DNA of 64,000 nt from Alistipes muris (GCF_943193205.1 NZ_CALPDD010000001.1:186001-250000); one strand, 5' to 3'. Counted from the first letter of the stretch, positions 35,947 to 44,623 are shown. Numbers and translations: made by a program. The notes: a model not told the origin generated them from the letters alone.

Positions 35947-37659
35947 ATGGCTACTTCTCCGAACAGGCATCGTGTCAGGGTCTGGCGCCATACGCGCAGC
36001 CGTTTCACCACCTTGTTGACCGTCTATTTCTTCGTGGCTCTCATCATCCCCAATTGCGTGCTGGCCTGTACCGAGCATTATCCGGCTTGGACGGTCGAGG
36101 CCCTCATTCTGCTGCCGTTGGGGTTCTATATGATGTGGAGCGTCCTCCTGCGGCGTTCGGGCATCATGATTTGGTGCGCGTTTCCTTTCATCTTCTTCAG
36201 TACGTTTCAGATCGTGTTGCTTTATCTCTTCGGCAATTCCGTCATCGCCACCGACATGTTCACCAACCTCTTGACTACCAATCCCGGCGAGGCGGGCGAG
36301 TTGTTGGAGAACATTTATCCCGCCGTGGTGCTCGTCCTGGCGATTTATCTTCCGTTGCTGTGGTTCGCGGCCCGCGAAATCGGGCATAAGCGTTATATTT
36401 CCCGCACCGCCCGCATGACTGTCGGGCTCACGGGCGCGTCGTTGTTCGTCCTCGGGGCCTTGGCTTTGTGGCCCGCCTACCATTTCAGCGAGCACAAGCA
36501 CGTCCTGCGCGACGAGATTTTCCCCGTCAACGCTTTTTATAACATGCGGCTCAGCGGCATCGAGTTCCGCAAGGCCTACCGTTTCGACGATACTTCCGAG
36601 GGGTTCTCTTATTCCGCATCGCGGCCCGACCGGGTGCCCGAGCGCGAGATTTACCTATATATTATAGGCGAGGCTTCGCGGGCCATGAACTGGCAGCTGA
36701 TGGGTTACGGCCGCCCTACCAACCCGCGGCTTTCGCAGGAGAAGGAGGTCGTCTTGTTCCGCAACATACTCACCCAGAGCAACACCACCCATAAAAGCGT
36801 GCCCTTGTTCCTTTCGTCCGTCGGTACCCACCAGCACGAGGAGCTGTTCCGCCGCAAGGGGCTCCCCGCGCTCTTCAACGAGGCTGGGTTCGATACCTGG
36901 TTCATTTCCAACCAGTCGCAGCAGGGGGCCATGATCGACCGCCTGGCCCACGACGCCCGGCATCTGGTCTATATCCGTTCTCCGCGCCACGACATGCAGC
37001 TGCTCGAAGAGGTGCAGAAAGCCGTCCGCCGGAGTTCTTCGCCGCGGCTGTTCTTCATCCTCCATTGCTACGGGTCGCATTTCAGCTATCATGAGCGTTA
37101 TCCCCGCGAGTTCGCGCGGTTCCTGCCCGACGACAACGTCTCCATCGCGCCCCAGAATGCCCGTGAGTTGTGCAACGCCTACGACAATTCCGTTTGTTAT
37201 ACCGACCACTTCCTCGCCGAGACCATCGCTTACCTCCGTTCGCTCAGCGGCGTGTCGTCCGCCGTGCTCTATTGCGCCGACCACGGCGAGGATTTGCTCG
37301 ACGACGAGCGGCAGCGTTTTCTCCACGCTTCTCCCACCGCTACGGCTTATCAGTTGTGGGTCGCTTCGCTCGCCTGGTTTTCGCCCGATTATCGCGCCGC
37401 GTTCCCCGGGGTCGCCGAGACGGCCGCCGCCAATTCCGACGTTCCCGCCAATACCCACGCCTTGTTCCATACCATGGCGCAGATCGCCGCCATCAGCAGT
37501 CCTTATGTCAGGGATTCCGTGTCGTTGGTCAGTCCCGCGTTCGACAGGAGGGCTCCGCGTTATTATCTCAATGACCACAACGAGGCCGTTCCTTATCTTC
37601 GTGCCGGGCTTCGGCCGCAGGACTTGGAGGTGTTCCGGAAGAACGGTATCGAGCTCTGA
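35947..37659 (+). CDS. Phosphoethanolamine transferase (EptA-like sulfatase-fold enzyme)
   Basis: The 570-residue protein has five predicted N-terminal membrane helices (within residues 20-180) and a periplasmic alkaline-phosphatase-like domain. The metal site is built by IGEASRAMNW (Glu) and the Thr nucleophile in SNTTHKSVPLFLSS, then HCYGSHFSYHERYP and YCADHGEDL. This is the EptA/PEtN transferase layout, which adds phosphoethanolamine to lipid A or other glycans from phosphatidylethanolamine. Such addition gives resistance to cationic peptides. Acceptor choice is not known. It starts 3 bases after the barrel gene. Confidence 0.9.
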   Translation: MATSPNRHRVRVWRHTRSRFTTLLTVYFFVALIIPNCVLACTEHYPAWTVEALILLPLGFYMMWSVLLRRSGIMIWCAFPFIFFSTFQIVLLYLFGNSVIATDMFTNLLTTNPGEAGELLENIYPAVVLVLAIYLPLLWFAAREIGHKRYISRTARMTVGLTGASLFVLGALALWPAYHFSEHKHVLRDEIFPVNAFYNMRLSGIEFRKAYRFDDTSEGFSYSASRPDRVPEREIYLYIIGEASRAMNWQLMGYGRPTNPRLSQEKEVVLFRNILTQSNTTHKSVPLFLSSVGTHQHEELFRRKGLPALFNEAGFDTWFISNQSQQGAMIDRLAHDARHLVYIRSPRHDMQLLEEVQKAVRRSSSPRLFFILHCYGSHFSYHERYPREFARFLPDDNVSIAPQNARELCNAYDNSVCYTDHFLAETIAYLRSLSGVSSAVLYCADHGEDLLDDERQRFLHASPTATAYQLWVASLAWFSPDYRAAFPGVAETAAANSDVPANTHALFHTMAQIAAISSPYVRDSVSLVSPAFDRRAPRYYLNDHNEAVPYLRAGLRPQDLEVFRKNGIEL

Positions 37660-37740
37660 GTTGTTCAAGTTCGCTGCGTTTTCGCCAGGGCATTCCGGAG
37701 CCCGTCCGTTTCCTGTTGTCCGGCTGTGCTCCCCGTGTCT

Positions 37741-37841
37741 TGTCATTCTGAGCATTCTTCTTTCCGCCGCGGCTCTCCTGCCTCGTCATTTCGAGTGCCG
37801 CCTCCTTGTCATTCTGAGGAGCTGTAAGCGACGAAGAATCT
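37741..37841. repeat. Dispersed intergenic repeat cluster (TGTCATTCTGAG...)
   Basis: The 35-base unit at 37807-37841 starts TGTCATTCTGAGGAGC and ends GCGACGAAGAATCT. A partial unit starts at 37741 (TGTCATTCTGAG) and a degenerate one near 37785 (CGTCATTTCGAG). The 37807 unit matches, in reverse orientation, the unit at 44431-44465. No gene is seen in 37660-37954 apart from this and the terminator. Confidence 0.7.
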
Positions 37842-37901
37842 TTCCTTATATGAAACGTCACCATCCTGTGGAAAGGCGAAGTGCTTATGCCATCCAACAA
37901 C

Positions 37902-37930
37902 AAAGGCCGCCCCTTGAAGGGGCGGCCTTT
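37902..37930. terminator. Terminator-like hairpin next to the histone-like gene
   Basis: AAAGGCCGCCCCTT pairs perfectly with AAGGGGCGGCCTTT. T-runs flank both sides, so it may terminate transcripts from either strand. Confidence 0.75.
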
Positions 37931-37954
37931 TTGGTTTTCGCTCGGCGCGGGGGC

Positions 37955-38128
37955 TTATTTCGCAGCCTCTACCGATACCTTGCGGAATTCCTTCATCAGC
38001 TTGGAAATTTCCAGAGCCGACTTGCGGGCGCGGGTACCTGCGGCCTTGTTGCCTTTCTCTACCTGAGCGGCTGCGTTAGCGGCGAATACCTCGAACTCAG
38101 CATTGATTTTCGTTACCAACTCTTTCAT
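37955..38128 (-). CDS. Histone H1-like (Hc1-type) small basic protein
   Basis: This 57-residue protein is rich in Ala, Lys, Glu and Arg with no hydrophobic segment: MKELVTKINAEFEVFAANAA continues into GNKAAGTRARKSALEISKLMKEFRKVSVEAAK. It matches the short histone H1-like/Hc1 proteins common in Bacteroidota, which are thought to bind DNA; the 'RARKSALEI' core is the basic patch. The start at 38128 is preferred over upstream in-frame codons, which fall in the promoter region. It is expressed from a clear -7 box and stands alone. Confidence 0.82.
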   Translation of the reverse strand: MKELVTKINAEFEVFAANAAAQVEKGNKAAGTRARKSALEISKLMKEFRKVSVEAAK

Positions 38129-38158
38129 GTCTAATGATTTTTGGGTTTGTTTTCTTCG

Positions 38159-38166
38159 CAAAGATA
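38159..38166 (-). promoter_or_regulatory. -7 box (TATCTTTG) of the histone-like gene
   Basis: Minus-strand TATCTTTG, 30 bases before the ATG at 38128. Confidence 0.6.
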
Positions 38167-38308
38167 TAAAAATTATCTAAAATTCCCATCCCGCAGCAAA
38201 AAAATAGCGTTTTTTGTGGGAAAAATCGCGTTCTGCGGCTCTCCGGACCCGTTGAATTCCCGTTTTCTGCCGACCGCAGCCGCGTCTCTACGTCGTTCTG
38301 CCGGGTCC

Positions 38309-39931
38309 TCAGCGGGTGTTTCCGAGTTGCAGATAGCGGGCGTAAAGCCGGTCGTAAATCGCATGGCGTTCCGGGTCGGGGCGGTATTCGGCCGAGAATC
38401 CGGGGCTCATGGCTTGTTGTGCGGCCGCGACCGACGGATGGATTCCCGCCACTACGGCTGCAAACATGGCCGCTCCCAGGGCGCAGGCTTGGTCGCTGCT
38501 CACTACCCGGATAGGCACTCCGATGACGTCGGCCATCGTCTGCATGACGAACGCCGACTTGCGGGCGATTCCTCCGATGGCTATGATGTTGTCTATCGTC
38601 ACTCCCTCCTCAAGCATCCGTTCGTTGATGGCGCGCGAGCCGAACGCCGTCGCTTCGACCAGCGCCTTGAACAGCGCCGGGGCCGAGGTCGCAAGCGTCA
38701 GTCCGTCGAGTGTTCCGCGTGCCCGCGGGTCGGCGTCGGGCGTGCGGCGGCCGTTGTGCCAGTCGAGCGCCACCGGGTCTTCGTCGCTCAGCGGCAGGCG
38801 TTCGGCTTCGGCCGTCAGTTCTTCAAGTATGCGTTCTTCCAGCGCCGGGTCGCTCTGCGCTATCCGGCGCAGCGGCCATGCCATCAGCCGGCGGAACCAT
38901 GCGTATATGTCGCCGAACGCCGCCTGCCCCGCCTCGAATCCGACGTATCCCGGCAGCACCGAGCCGTCGACTTGTCCGCAGATGCCCCGCACGGCCTTGT
39001 CGCCGGCTTCGTCGTAGGTGCCCACCACTATGTCGCAGGTCGAGGTCCCCATTACCTTCACCAGGGTCCCCGGTACGATTCCCGCGCCGACGGCTCCCAC
39101 GTGGCAGTCGATGGCCCCCATGCCGATGGCGATGCCCGGTTGCAGCCCCAGCCGCGACGCCCATTCGGCGCACAAGCTCCCGATACGCACATCGCCCGTG
39201 ACGGTTTCGCGGTACAGATGCCCCTCGAAGATGCCCAGCAGCGGGTCCGCGGCCGTCAGGAACCCGAACGGCGGGAGCCCGCCCCACTCCTCGTGCCACA
39301 TGGCTTTGTGGCCGGCCACGCAGCGGCTGCGGGCTATTTTCTCCGGCGTGGTGTCGCCCGCCAGCAGGGCGCATATCCAGTCGCAGTGCTCTACCCACGA
39401 GTAGGTCTTGGCCCTTAGCGACGGGTCGTTGCGCAGGCAGTGCAGCACCTTGGCCCACACCCATTCGCACGAATAGGTGCCGCCGCAGTAGCGGGTATAG
39501 TCGGTCTCCCAGCGTTTTGCTAAATCGTTTAAGCAATCCGCTTCGGCGAGGGCCGTGTGGTCTTTCCACAGCACGAACATCGCGTCGGGATTTTCGGCGA
39601 ATTCGGGCAGCAGGGCCAGCGGCGTGCCCTGCTGGTCGGTCAGTACAGGCGTGGAAGCCGTCGTGTCGAACGAGATGCCGCGGATGTTGGCGGCCACCTC
39701 CGCGCCGCATTTCGCCAGCGCTTCGCCGACGCACCGTTCCAGCGATTCGATGTAGTCCAGCGGGTGCTGGCGGTAGCGGTTCTGCGCCGGGTCGCAGTAA
39801 AGTCCTTGTTTCCAGCGGGGATAGGCACACACTGCCGAGGTCATTTCACGGCCGTCGGACGTGTCGACGACGAGGCACCGGACGGAATCGCTTCCGAAGT
39901 CGACGCCAATGGTGTAGGTCGGGTTCTTCAT
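38309..39931 (-). CDS. araB: Ribulokinase (AraB-like FGGY kinase)
   Basis: The 540-residue FGGY kinase aligns by eye with E. coli AraB throughout: IGVDFGSDSVRCLVVD, YPRWKQGLYCD, HPLDYIES, FAENPDAMFVLWKDHTA, GAIDCHVGAVGAG, VMGTSTCDI, GICGQVDGSVLPGYVGFEAGQAAFGDIYAWF and IGGIARKSAFVMQ. AraB phosphorylates L- and D-ribulose. I chose ATG at 39931 (MKNPTYTIGVDFGSDS). A 20-bp operator lies immediately upstream and another is inside the coding sequence (39517-39536). It lies behind the DUF6786 gene. Together with the fucI-type isomerase on the plus strand, it could make D-ribulose-5-phosphate from D-arabinose; that pairing is inference. Confidence 0.92.
   Translation of the reverse strand: MKNPTYTIGVDFGSDSVRCLVVDTSDGREMTSAVCAYPRWKQGLYCDPAQNRYRQHPLDYIESLERCVGEALAKCGAEVAANIRGISFDTTASTPVLTDQQGTPLALLPEFAENPDAMFVLWKDHTALAEADCLNDLAKRWETDYTRYCGGTYSCEWVWAKVLHCLRNDPSLRAKTYSWVEHCDWICALLAGDTTPEKIARSRCVAGHKAMWHEEWGGLPPFGFLTAADPLLGIFEGHLYRETVTGDVRIGSLCAEWASRLGLQPGIAIGMGAIDCHVGAVGAGIVPGTLVKVMGTSTCDIVVGTYDEAGDKAVRGICGQVDGSVLPGYVGFEAGQAAFGDIYAWFRRLMAWPLRRIAQSDPALEERILEELTAEAERLPLSDEDPVALDWHNGRRTPDADPRARGTLDGLTLATSAPALFKALVEATAFGSRAINERMLEEGVTIDNIIAIGGIARKSAFVMQTMADVIGVPIRVVSSDQACALGAAMFAAVVAGIHPSVAAAQQAMSPGFSAEYRPDPERHAIYDRLYARYLQLGNTR
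39517..39536. promoter_or_regulatory. Operator-like site inside araB
   Basis: TTGCTAAATCGTTTAAGCAA matches the locus operator (TTGCTAAAACGTTTTAGCAA) at 18 of 20 bases. It lies about 400 bases into araB. Confidence 0.45.
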
Positions 39932-39932
39932 G

Positions 39933-39952
39933 TTGTTAAAACGTTTTAGCAA
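39933..39952. promoter_or_regulatory. LacI-type operator upstream of araB
   Basis: TTGTTAAAACGTTTTAGCAA matches the consensus palindrome in 19 of 20 positions. It occupies the junction between the DUF6786 stop and the araB start, overlapping the last codons of DUF6786. Confidence 0.75.
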
Positions 39953-41073
39953 TCGAATAAATTTTTAATCTTCTCGAGGTCGGCGGACAACAGCGGCCGG
40001 ATGACGGCGGCGAGCGCCTGCTCCGGTCCTTGGATATGGAATACCTCCTGCGCGTGGCAGAGCTCGTCGCCCGGCTGTAGGAACGCGGCCGGCGAGGAGG
40101 TTTCGATTTCGTAGAAAGGCCCCATCACCTCGCCCGTCTCGGTCGGACCGTCGTTGTAGGCGTTGACCGCGTCGCCGCCGAACGGGTCGGCCTGCTCGCC
40201 CCAACGGCTTTCGACGTAGCGGGTGCCGGGCCGCGAACGGGCATATCTGATTAAGGTAAGGGTTCGGGATGCGGAATCGTAGCTGCCGCAGATACCGCAG
40301 TCGCGGCCGCACGGCAGACCGATTTTCGAGCGGAAAGCGCCGTCGATGCGCAGGCAGACCAGCCCCTCGCCCACCGAAAGGCGGTCGGCGGGAACGATGC
40401 CGAAATAATCGCTGTTTACTATCTTGCCCTCGGCCGCCGTGTCGTAAGGCAGGAATACCGTGGTCGAGGGCGACGGCGGAAACATGCCCAAAAGCCAGAC
40501 GGAGGGAGCACCGCTCTGCGGCGTCCACGGCTCCGAACCCCGATTGGCGATGCGGTTTTCGCTCCGATACCCCACTGCGCACACTCCGGCGGGCAGTTCC
40601 ATTCCGGCGTCTTCGGGCCGCAGGAGCGTTATGCGGCGGTCGATGCCCACCTCGAACCGGGTGCCGGAAGCGTTGCGGAAAACTGCTTCGTGGGTGAAAC
40701 GTACGTGCTGTGCGCTTTGTTCCGCTATCTTGTAGGGTTCGGTGTCCAGCGCCGCGGGTACTTGCCAGTTGGCGTATTCCTGCGGTGCGCCGGGCGCGAA
40801 GTAGAGCGAGAACGGGCCGCCCTCGGGACCGAGCCAGAAGCGTTCTTCGCCGCCTACCGGATTGAACTGCGGCCGCACGGCGCCCGACGCGATGAGCGGG
40901 CGGTTGAGCCAGCCGAAACTCGTGCCGGCGCGTCCTGCGGCGGTCGAGGTCATCGCACGCCCCTGCCAGCCGGGTACGATACATATCCGGGCGGCACCCT
41001 GGGGGTCGGTCAGTTCGAGAAAGCCGATGCTGTGCGCTTTCAGAAAATCGAGGTCTTCGCCGTAGGCAGCCAT
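39946..41073 (-). CDS. DUF6786 family protein (carbohydrate-locus protein)
   Basis: The 375-residue protein has no signal peptide or membrane segment. It has a beta-rich pattern (GWLNRPLIASGAVRPQFNPVGGEERFWLGPEGGPFSLYF, TRFEVGIDRRITLL) like the galactose-mutarotase-like fold, and I place it in DUF6786 from memory of that pattern. It could be a sugar mutarotase or binding protein; no catalytic residues can be named. It is first in the minus-strand arm, before araB, and its upstream region shares an operator with the lacI promoter. Confidence 0.65.
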   Translation of the reverse strand: MAAYGEDLDFLKAHSIGFLELTDPQGAARICIVPGWQGRAMTSTAAGRAGTSFGWLNRPLIASGAVRPQFNPVGGEERFWLGPEGGPFSLYFAPGAPQEYANWQVPAALDTEPYKIAEQSAQHVRFTHEAVFRNASGTRFEVGIDRRITLLRPEDAGMELPAGVCAVGYRSENRIANRGSEPWTPQSGAPSVWLLGMFPPSPSTTVFLPYDTAAEGKIVNSDYFGIVPADRLSVGEGLVCLRIDGAFRSKIGLPCGRDCGICGSYDSASRTLTLIRYARSRPGTRYVESRWGEQADPFGGDAVNAYNDGPTETGEVMGPFYEIETSSPAAFLQPGDELCHAQEVFHIQGPEQALAAVIRPLLSADLEKIKNLFDC

Positions 41074-41111
41074 AATACAAACGGTCCGATTGGAAAAAAG
41101 AACGGGAAAAA

Positions 41112-41142
41112 TTTGTTTGTTAAAACGTTTTAATTACCTTTG
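41112..41142 (+). promoter_or_regulatory. lacI promoter (TTTG-19-TACCTTTG) with embedded operator 41117-41136
   Basis: TTTG at 41112-41115 and TACCTTTG at 41135-41142 are 19 bases apart, a full promoter match. TTGTTAAAACGTTTTAATTA at 41117-41136 (16 of 20 consensus) fills the space between them and touches the -7 box, so binding would block RNA polymerase. This argues for autoregulation, and the same site may control the divergent DUF6786 gene. Confidence 0.75.
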
Positions 41143-41186
41143 CAAAGGTAAGAGTATTTCCCGATTTTGCAAAAACAGCGAAGATT

Positions 41187-42260
41187 ATGGCGACACGCAA
41201 GGTAACCATCAAGGACATTGCTACGGAAGCGGGCGTATCCATCGCCCTGGTATCGTTCGTGATGAGCAACCGGGACTGCGGGCAGGAGAACTACCGGGTC
41301 AACAGAGAGACCGCGCAGCGCATCCTGGAAATAGCCGACAAGCTCAACTACCAGCCCAACAACGCGGCGCGGATGCTCCGCAGCGGCAAGACGAACACCA
41401 TCGGGGTGATCGTTTCGGACATCTCGAACAAGTTTTTCGCCGACATCGCCCGCTGCATCGAAGACCGGGCCTATAAACATAAGTATACGGTGCTGTTCGG
41501 CAGCACGGACGAGAATCCGCAGAAGCTGGAGAACCTGATCGAGGTTTTCCGCAACAAAGGCATCGACGGACTGATCGTGGTGCCGTGCGAGGGTTCGGAC
41601 GACATCATCCGCAACGTGGCGCAGCAGAACGTTCCGCTCGTGCTGCTCGACCGCGAAGTCGAGGGCGCCGAGGCGAGCAGCGTGGTGCTCGACAACCGCC
41701 GGGCCGGGCTTCAGACGACCACGGCCCTGCTCCAACAGGGATTCACCCGCATCGAAATGATTTCCTACGCCATGTCGCTGTCGAACATCCGCCAGCGCGA
41801 GGACGGCTACAAGGCCTGCATGACCCGCGCCGGGCTGGCGGAGAATATCCACATCCACCACCTGCGCCACGACAAGCTGAACTGGATGGAGAAAGTGGTC
41901 CGCGACGCGAAGAAACGCGGCGTGGAGGCTTTTGTCTTTGCGACCAACACGCTGGCGACCGTCGGACTGACAACGATTTTCCGCAACGGCTGGCGGATTC
42001 CGCAGGACTTCGCGATGGCCTGCTTCGACAGCAACGAAGCGTTCGACATCTACAAGACGGCCGTGGCTTATGTGCGCCAGCCTATCGAACGTTTCGGGAC
42101 CGAAGCCCTCGACTTGCTGATGAAGACCATTGCGCAGAAAGACCGTGCGGAACGCTCTGCGAGCAGCTCGCGGGTGGTTCTGACGCCCGAAATCGCCGGG
42201 TACGGCGTGTCGGACAAGGCGGCGGAACCCGCTGAAAAAGAAATGGAAAAGTCGTTGTGA
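41187..42260 (+). CDS. LacI family transcriptional regulator
   Basis: The 357-residue regulator has an N-terminal helix-turn-helix (VTIKDIATEAGVSIALVSFVMSNRD) and hinge (LNYQPNNAARMLRSGKTNTIGVIV). A type I periplasmic-binding-like sensor domain follows, from residue 60 onward (SNKFFADIARCIEDRAYKH, IDGLIVVPCEGSD, VLLDREVEG, FVFATNTLATVGL, FAMACFDSNEAFD). Its position between the two operator-bearing arms suggests it represses the locus until a sugar ligand binds. The effector cannot be named. Five sites similar to TTGCTAAAACGTTTTAGCAA lie around it. Confidence 0.93.
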   Translation: MATRKVTIKDIATEAGVSIALVSFVMSNRDCGQENYRVNRETAQRILEIADKLNYQPNNAARMLRSGKTNTIGVIVSDISNKFFADIARCIEDRAYKHKYTVLFGSTDENPQKLENLIEVFRNKGIDGLIVVPCEGSDDIIRNVAQQNVPLVLLDREVEGAEASSVVLDNRRAGLQTTTALLQQGFTRIEMISYAMSLSNIRQREDGYKACMTRAGLAENIHIHHLRHDKLNWMEKVVRDAKKRGVEAFVFATNTLATVGLTTIFRNGWRIPQDFAMACFDSNEAFDIYKTAVAYVRQPIERFGTEALDLLMKTIAQKDRAERSASSSRVVLTPEIAGYGVSDKAAEPAEKEMEKSL

Positions 42261-42277
42261 CGACTTTTTTTGCCGAT

Positions 42278-42297
42278 TTGCTAAAACGTTTTAGCAA
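42278..42297. promoter_or_regulatory. Perfect LacI-type operator (20-bp palindrome)
   Basis: TTGCTAAAACGTTTTAGCAA is a perfect palindrome, 17 bases after the lacI stop and 86 bases before the first ATG of the plus-strand arm. Confidence 0.85.
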
Positions 42298-42354
42298 GAT
42301 TCGCGGGGCAGAAAAAGCTGCAAGATATGGGAGGTAACTATTTTTTTTGAAAAG

Positions 42355-42374
42355 TTGCTAAAACGATTTAAATA
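42355..42374. promoter_or_regulatory. Second, degenerate operator upstream of the long arm
   Basis: TTGCTAAAACGATTTAAATA keeps the left half-site exactly and degrades on the right. It lies 77 bases (centre to centre) from the perfect operator and 9 bases before the ATG at 42384, a suitable arrangement for DNA looping. I could not identify a TAnnTTTG box in this region. Confidence 0.6.
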
Positions 42375-42383
42375 ATAAATACG

Positions 42384-44427
42384 ATGATAGACATGAAAAT
42401 TTGTACCTCTGTATTGACCCGTGCCGTTTTGGCGGCGGGTGCCTTGTTGCAGGTGGGAACGGCAACTCCGGTCCGGGCTGCGGAAACGGCAAGCGAAGCC
42501 CTGAATTCCCCCCCCCCTCTGTCCGGCAGGAAACGTTAGCGCTTTACGCTACAACAATCCCGGGCTGACGGTCGACCTGGGCGTAGGCCTGTGGGGCATT
42601 CCGATTCCGTACGACTATGACGGCGACGGAGTGAAAGACCTGCTGGTATCGTGCCCCGACCGCCCCTACAAAGGACTTTACTATTTCAAGAACATCGGCA
42701 CGGCGAAGAAACCCCTTTTCGCCGCGGCGGTCCGTATCAGCGAAAAAGGACTCAACAACATCCGCCTTTCGGAGGTGGACGGGACGCCCTATGTGCTGTC
42801 GAAAGAGACGGAACACCTCGGATTCTTCGAGGCGCCCTATGCTGAGAAACAGCAGATCGAGTATGAGGGCGAAGTGCTGGGCGCGACCTACAAGAAGTCG
42901 CGCAGCAACATGTGGAACTACGTGGACTGGGACAACGACGGCGACAAAGACATCGTTGTAGGCATCGACACGTGGGACGATTACGGCTGGGACAACGCAT
43001 ACGATGCGGAGGGGCGCTGGACGCGCGGACCGCTGCACGGCCATGTGTATCTGCTGGAGAACGTCGGCGGGAACTATGTGAACCGCGGCAAAATCGAAGC
43101 CGGGGGAATGCCGATAGACGTGTACGGAGCGCCGAACCCCTGCATCGCCGATTTCGACGGCGATGGCGACCTGGACCTGATTTGCGGCGAATTCGTCGAC
43201 GGGCTGACGTGGTTCGAGAACACGGGAACCCGCAGCGAACCGCGCTTTGCGGCAGGCCGCCAGCTGGCGAACAAGAAAGGCGAAATCCGCTTCCATATAG
43301 AGATGATCGTGCCGGTGGTGTCGGACTTCGACGGCGACGGGCGCCCCGATCTGGTAGTGGGCGACGAAGACGGCCGGGTGGCGTGGGTGCGCAACACGGG
43401 CAAGGTCCGCAAGGGAATGCCGCAGTTCGGGCAGCCGCTCTATTTCCGGCAGGAAGCCGACCTGGTGAAATTCGGCGCGCTGTCGACGCCCTGCGCATTC
43501 GACTGGGACGGCGACGGCAAACAAGACATCATAGCCGGAAACTCGGCGGGCGAAATCGCGCTGATACGCAATCTTTCGGGCGGGGAGAACCCGGTGTGGG
43601 ACGCGCCGAAACTTTTTAAGGCGGAGGGACGGCCGCTCCGCATCCAAGCCGGAGAGAACGGCTCGATACAAGGTCCGGCCGAACGCAAATGGGGCTACAC
43701 GGTGCTGTCGGTGGCCGACTGGGACGGCGACGGGCTGCCGGACATAATCGTCAACTCGATATGGGGCAAAATAGAATGGTTCCGCAACTTAGGAGCCAAG
43801 GACGGCCTTGCGCTGGCCCCGGCGCAGCCTGTGCGTGTGGCGTGGGAGGGCGAAGCGCCCAAACCTGCGTGGAACTGGTGGAACCCCGAACCGGGGACGC
43901 TGACGACCCAATGGCGCACGACGCCCGTAGCGATGGACTGGAACGGCGACGGGCTGACGGACCTGGTGGTGATGGACCACGAGGGCTACCTGGCCTATTT
44001 CGAGCGCTTCCGCACGCCGGAGGGCGAACTGCTGCTCAAACCGGGCCGCCGCATTTTCCATGCGACCAACTGCGCGCTGTACAGCGCCAAGAAAGGAGTG
44101 CTCGACACCTCGGAGGGACTGCTGCGGCTGAACGACGGCATAGGCGGACAATCGGGCCGCCGCAAGATATGCTTCGCGGACTGGGACGGCGACGGCCGCA
44201 TGGACCTGATTGTGGACAGCCAGAATGCGGCGTGGTTCCGCAACGTGCGCGAAGAAGAGGGCGAAGTGTGGTACGAATACATGGGCAATCTGAGCGACCG
44301 TGTGCTGGCGGGCCACACGACCTGCCCCACCCCCGTAGACTGGGACGGCGACGGCCGCCCGGACCTGCTCTTAGGTGCCGAAGACGGGCACTTCCATCTG
44401 CTGAAAAACAACGGCTGTCCGGAATAG
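42384..44427 (+). CDS. Secreted VCBS/FG-GAP repeat beta-propeller protein, interrupted by a C10 tract (frameshift)
   Basis: A signal-peptide frame starts at 42384 (MIDMKICTSVLTRAVLAAGALL...VRAAETASEALNS) but ends at a TAG at 42537. The main body is one frame over, open from 42505 to the stop at 44427. It contains nine D-x-D-x-D-G-type calcium-binding repeats, among them DYDGDGVKDLL, DFDGDGDLDLI, DWDGDGKQDII, DWNGDGLTDLV and DWDGDGRPDLL. The two frames meet in ten C (42508-42517); nine C would give one continuous secreted protein of about 680 residues. Such repeats form seven- or eight-bladed propellers. It could bind or cleave glycan, but no active site is recognised. It may be a phase-variable gene, a true pseudogene or a sequencing error. 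Confidence 0.75.
42508..42517 (+). repeat. C10 homopolymer tract at the frame junction
   Basis: Ten consecutive C join the signal-peptide frame to the body frame of the VCBS gene. A one-base loss (or gain of two) restores continuity. Confidence 0.9.
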
Positions 44428-44430
44428 ATT

Positions 44431-44465
44431 AGATTCTTCGTCGCCGATGGCTCCTCAGAATGACA
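44431..44465. repeat. Dispersed intergenic repeat (reverse copy of the 37807 unit)
   Basis: The 35-base unit reads, in reverse complement, TGTCATTCTGAGGAGC...GCGACGAAGAATCT and matches the 37807 unit at 31 of 35 bases. Purine-rich degenerate repeats of TCTCGGAGAGACGAAAGAAA follow up to about 44545. They sit in the only long gap (196 bases) early in the long arm. Confidence 0.7.
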
Positions 44466-44623
44466 GAGGAAGAAGAGGGCTCCTCGGAAAGACGAAAGAA
44501 AGGATTTCTCGGAGAGACGAAAGAAAGGGTTTCTCGGAGAGACAAGAGGAAGCGCCCGGGATGACAAAATTCGGACTGACAAGAGGATACGACTTGAAAA
44601 CAACCCATAAACAAACAACCTGA

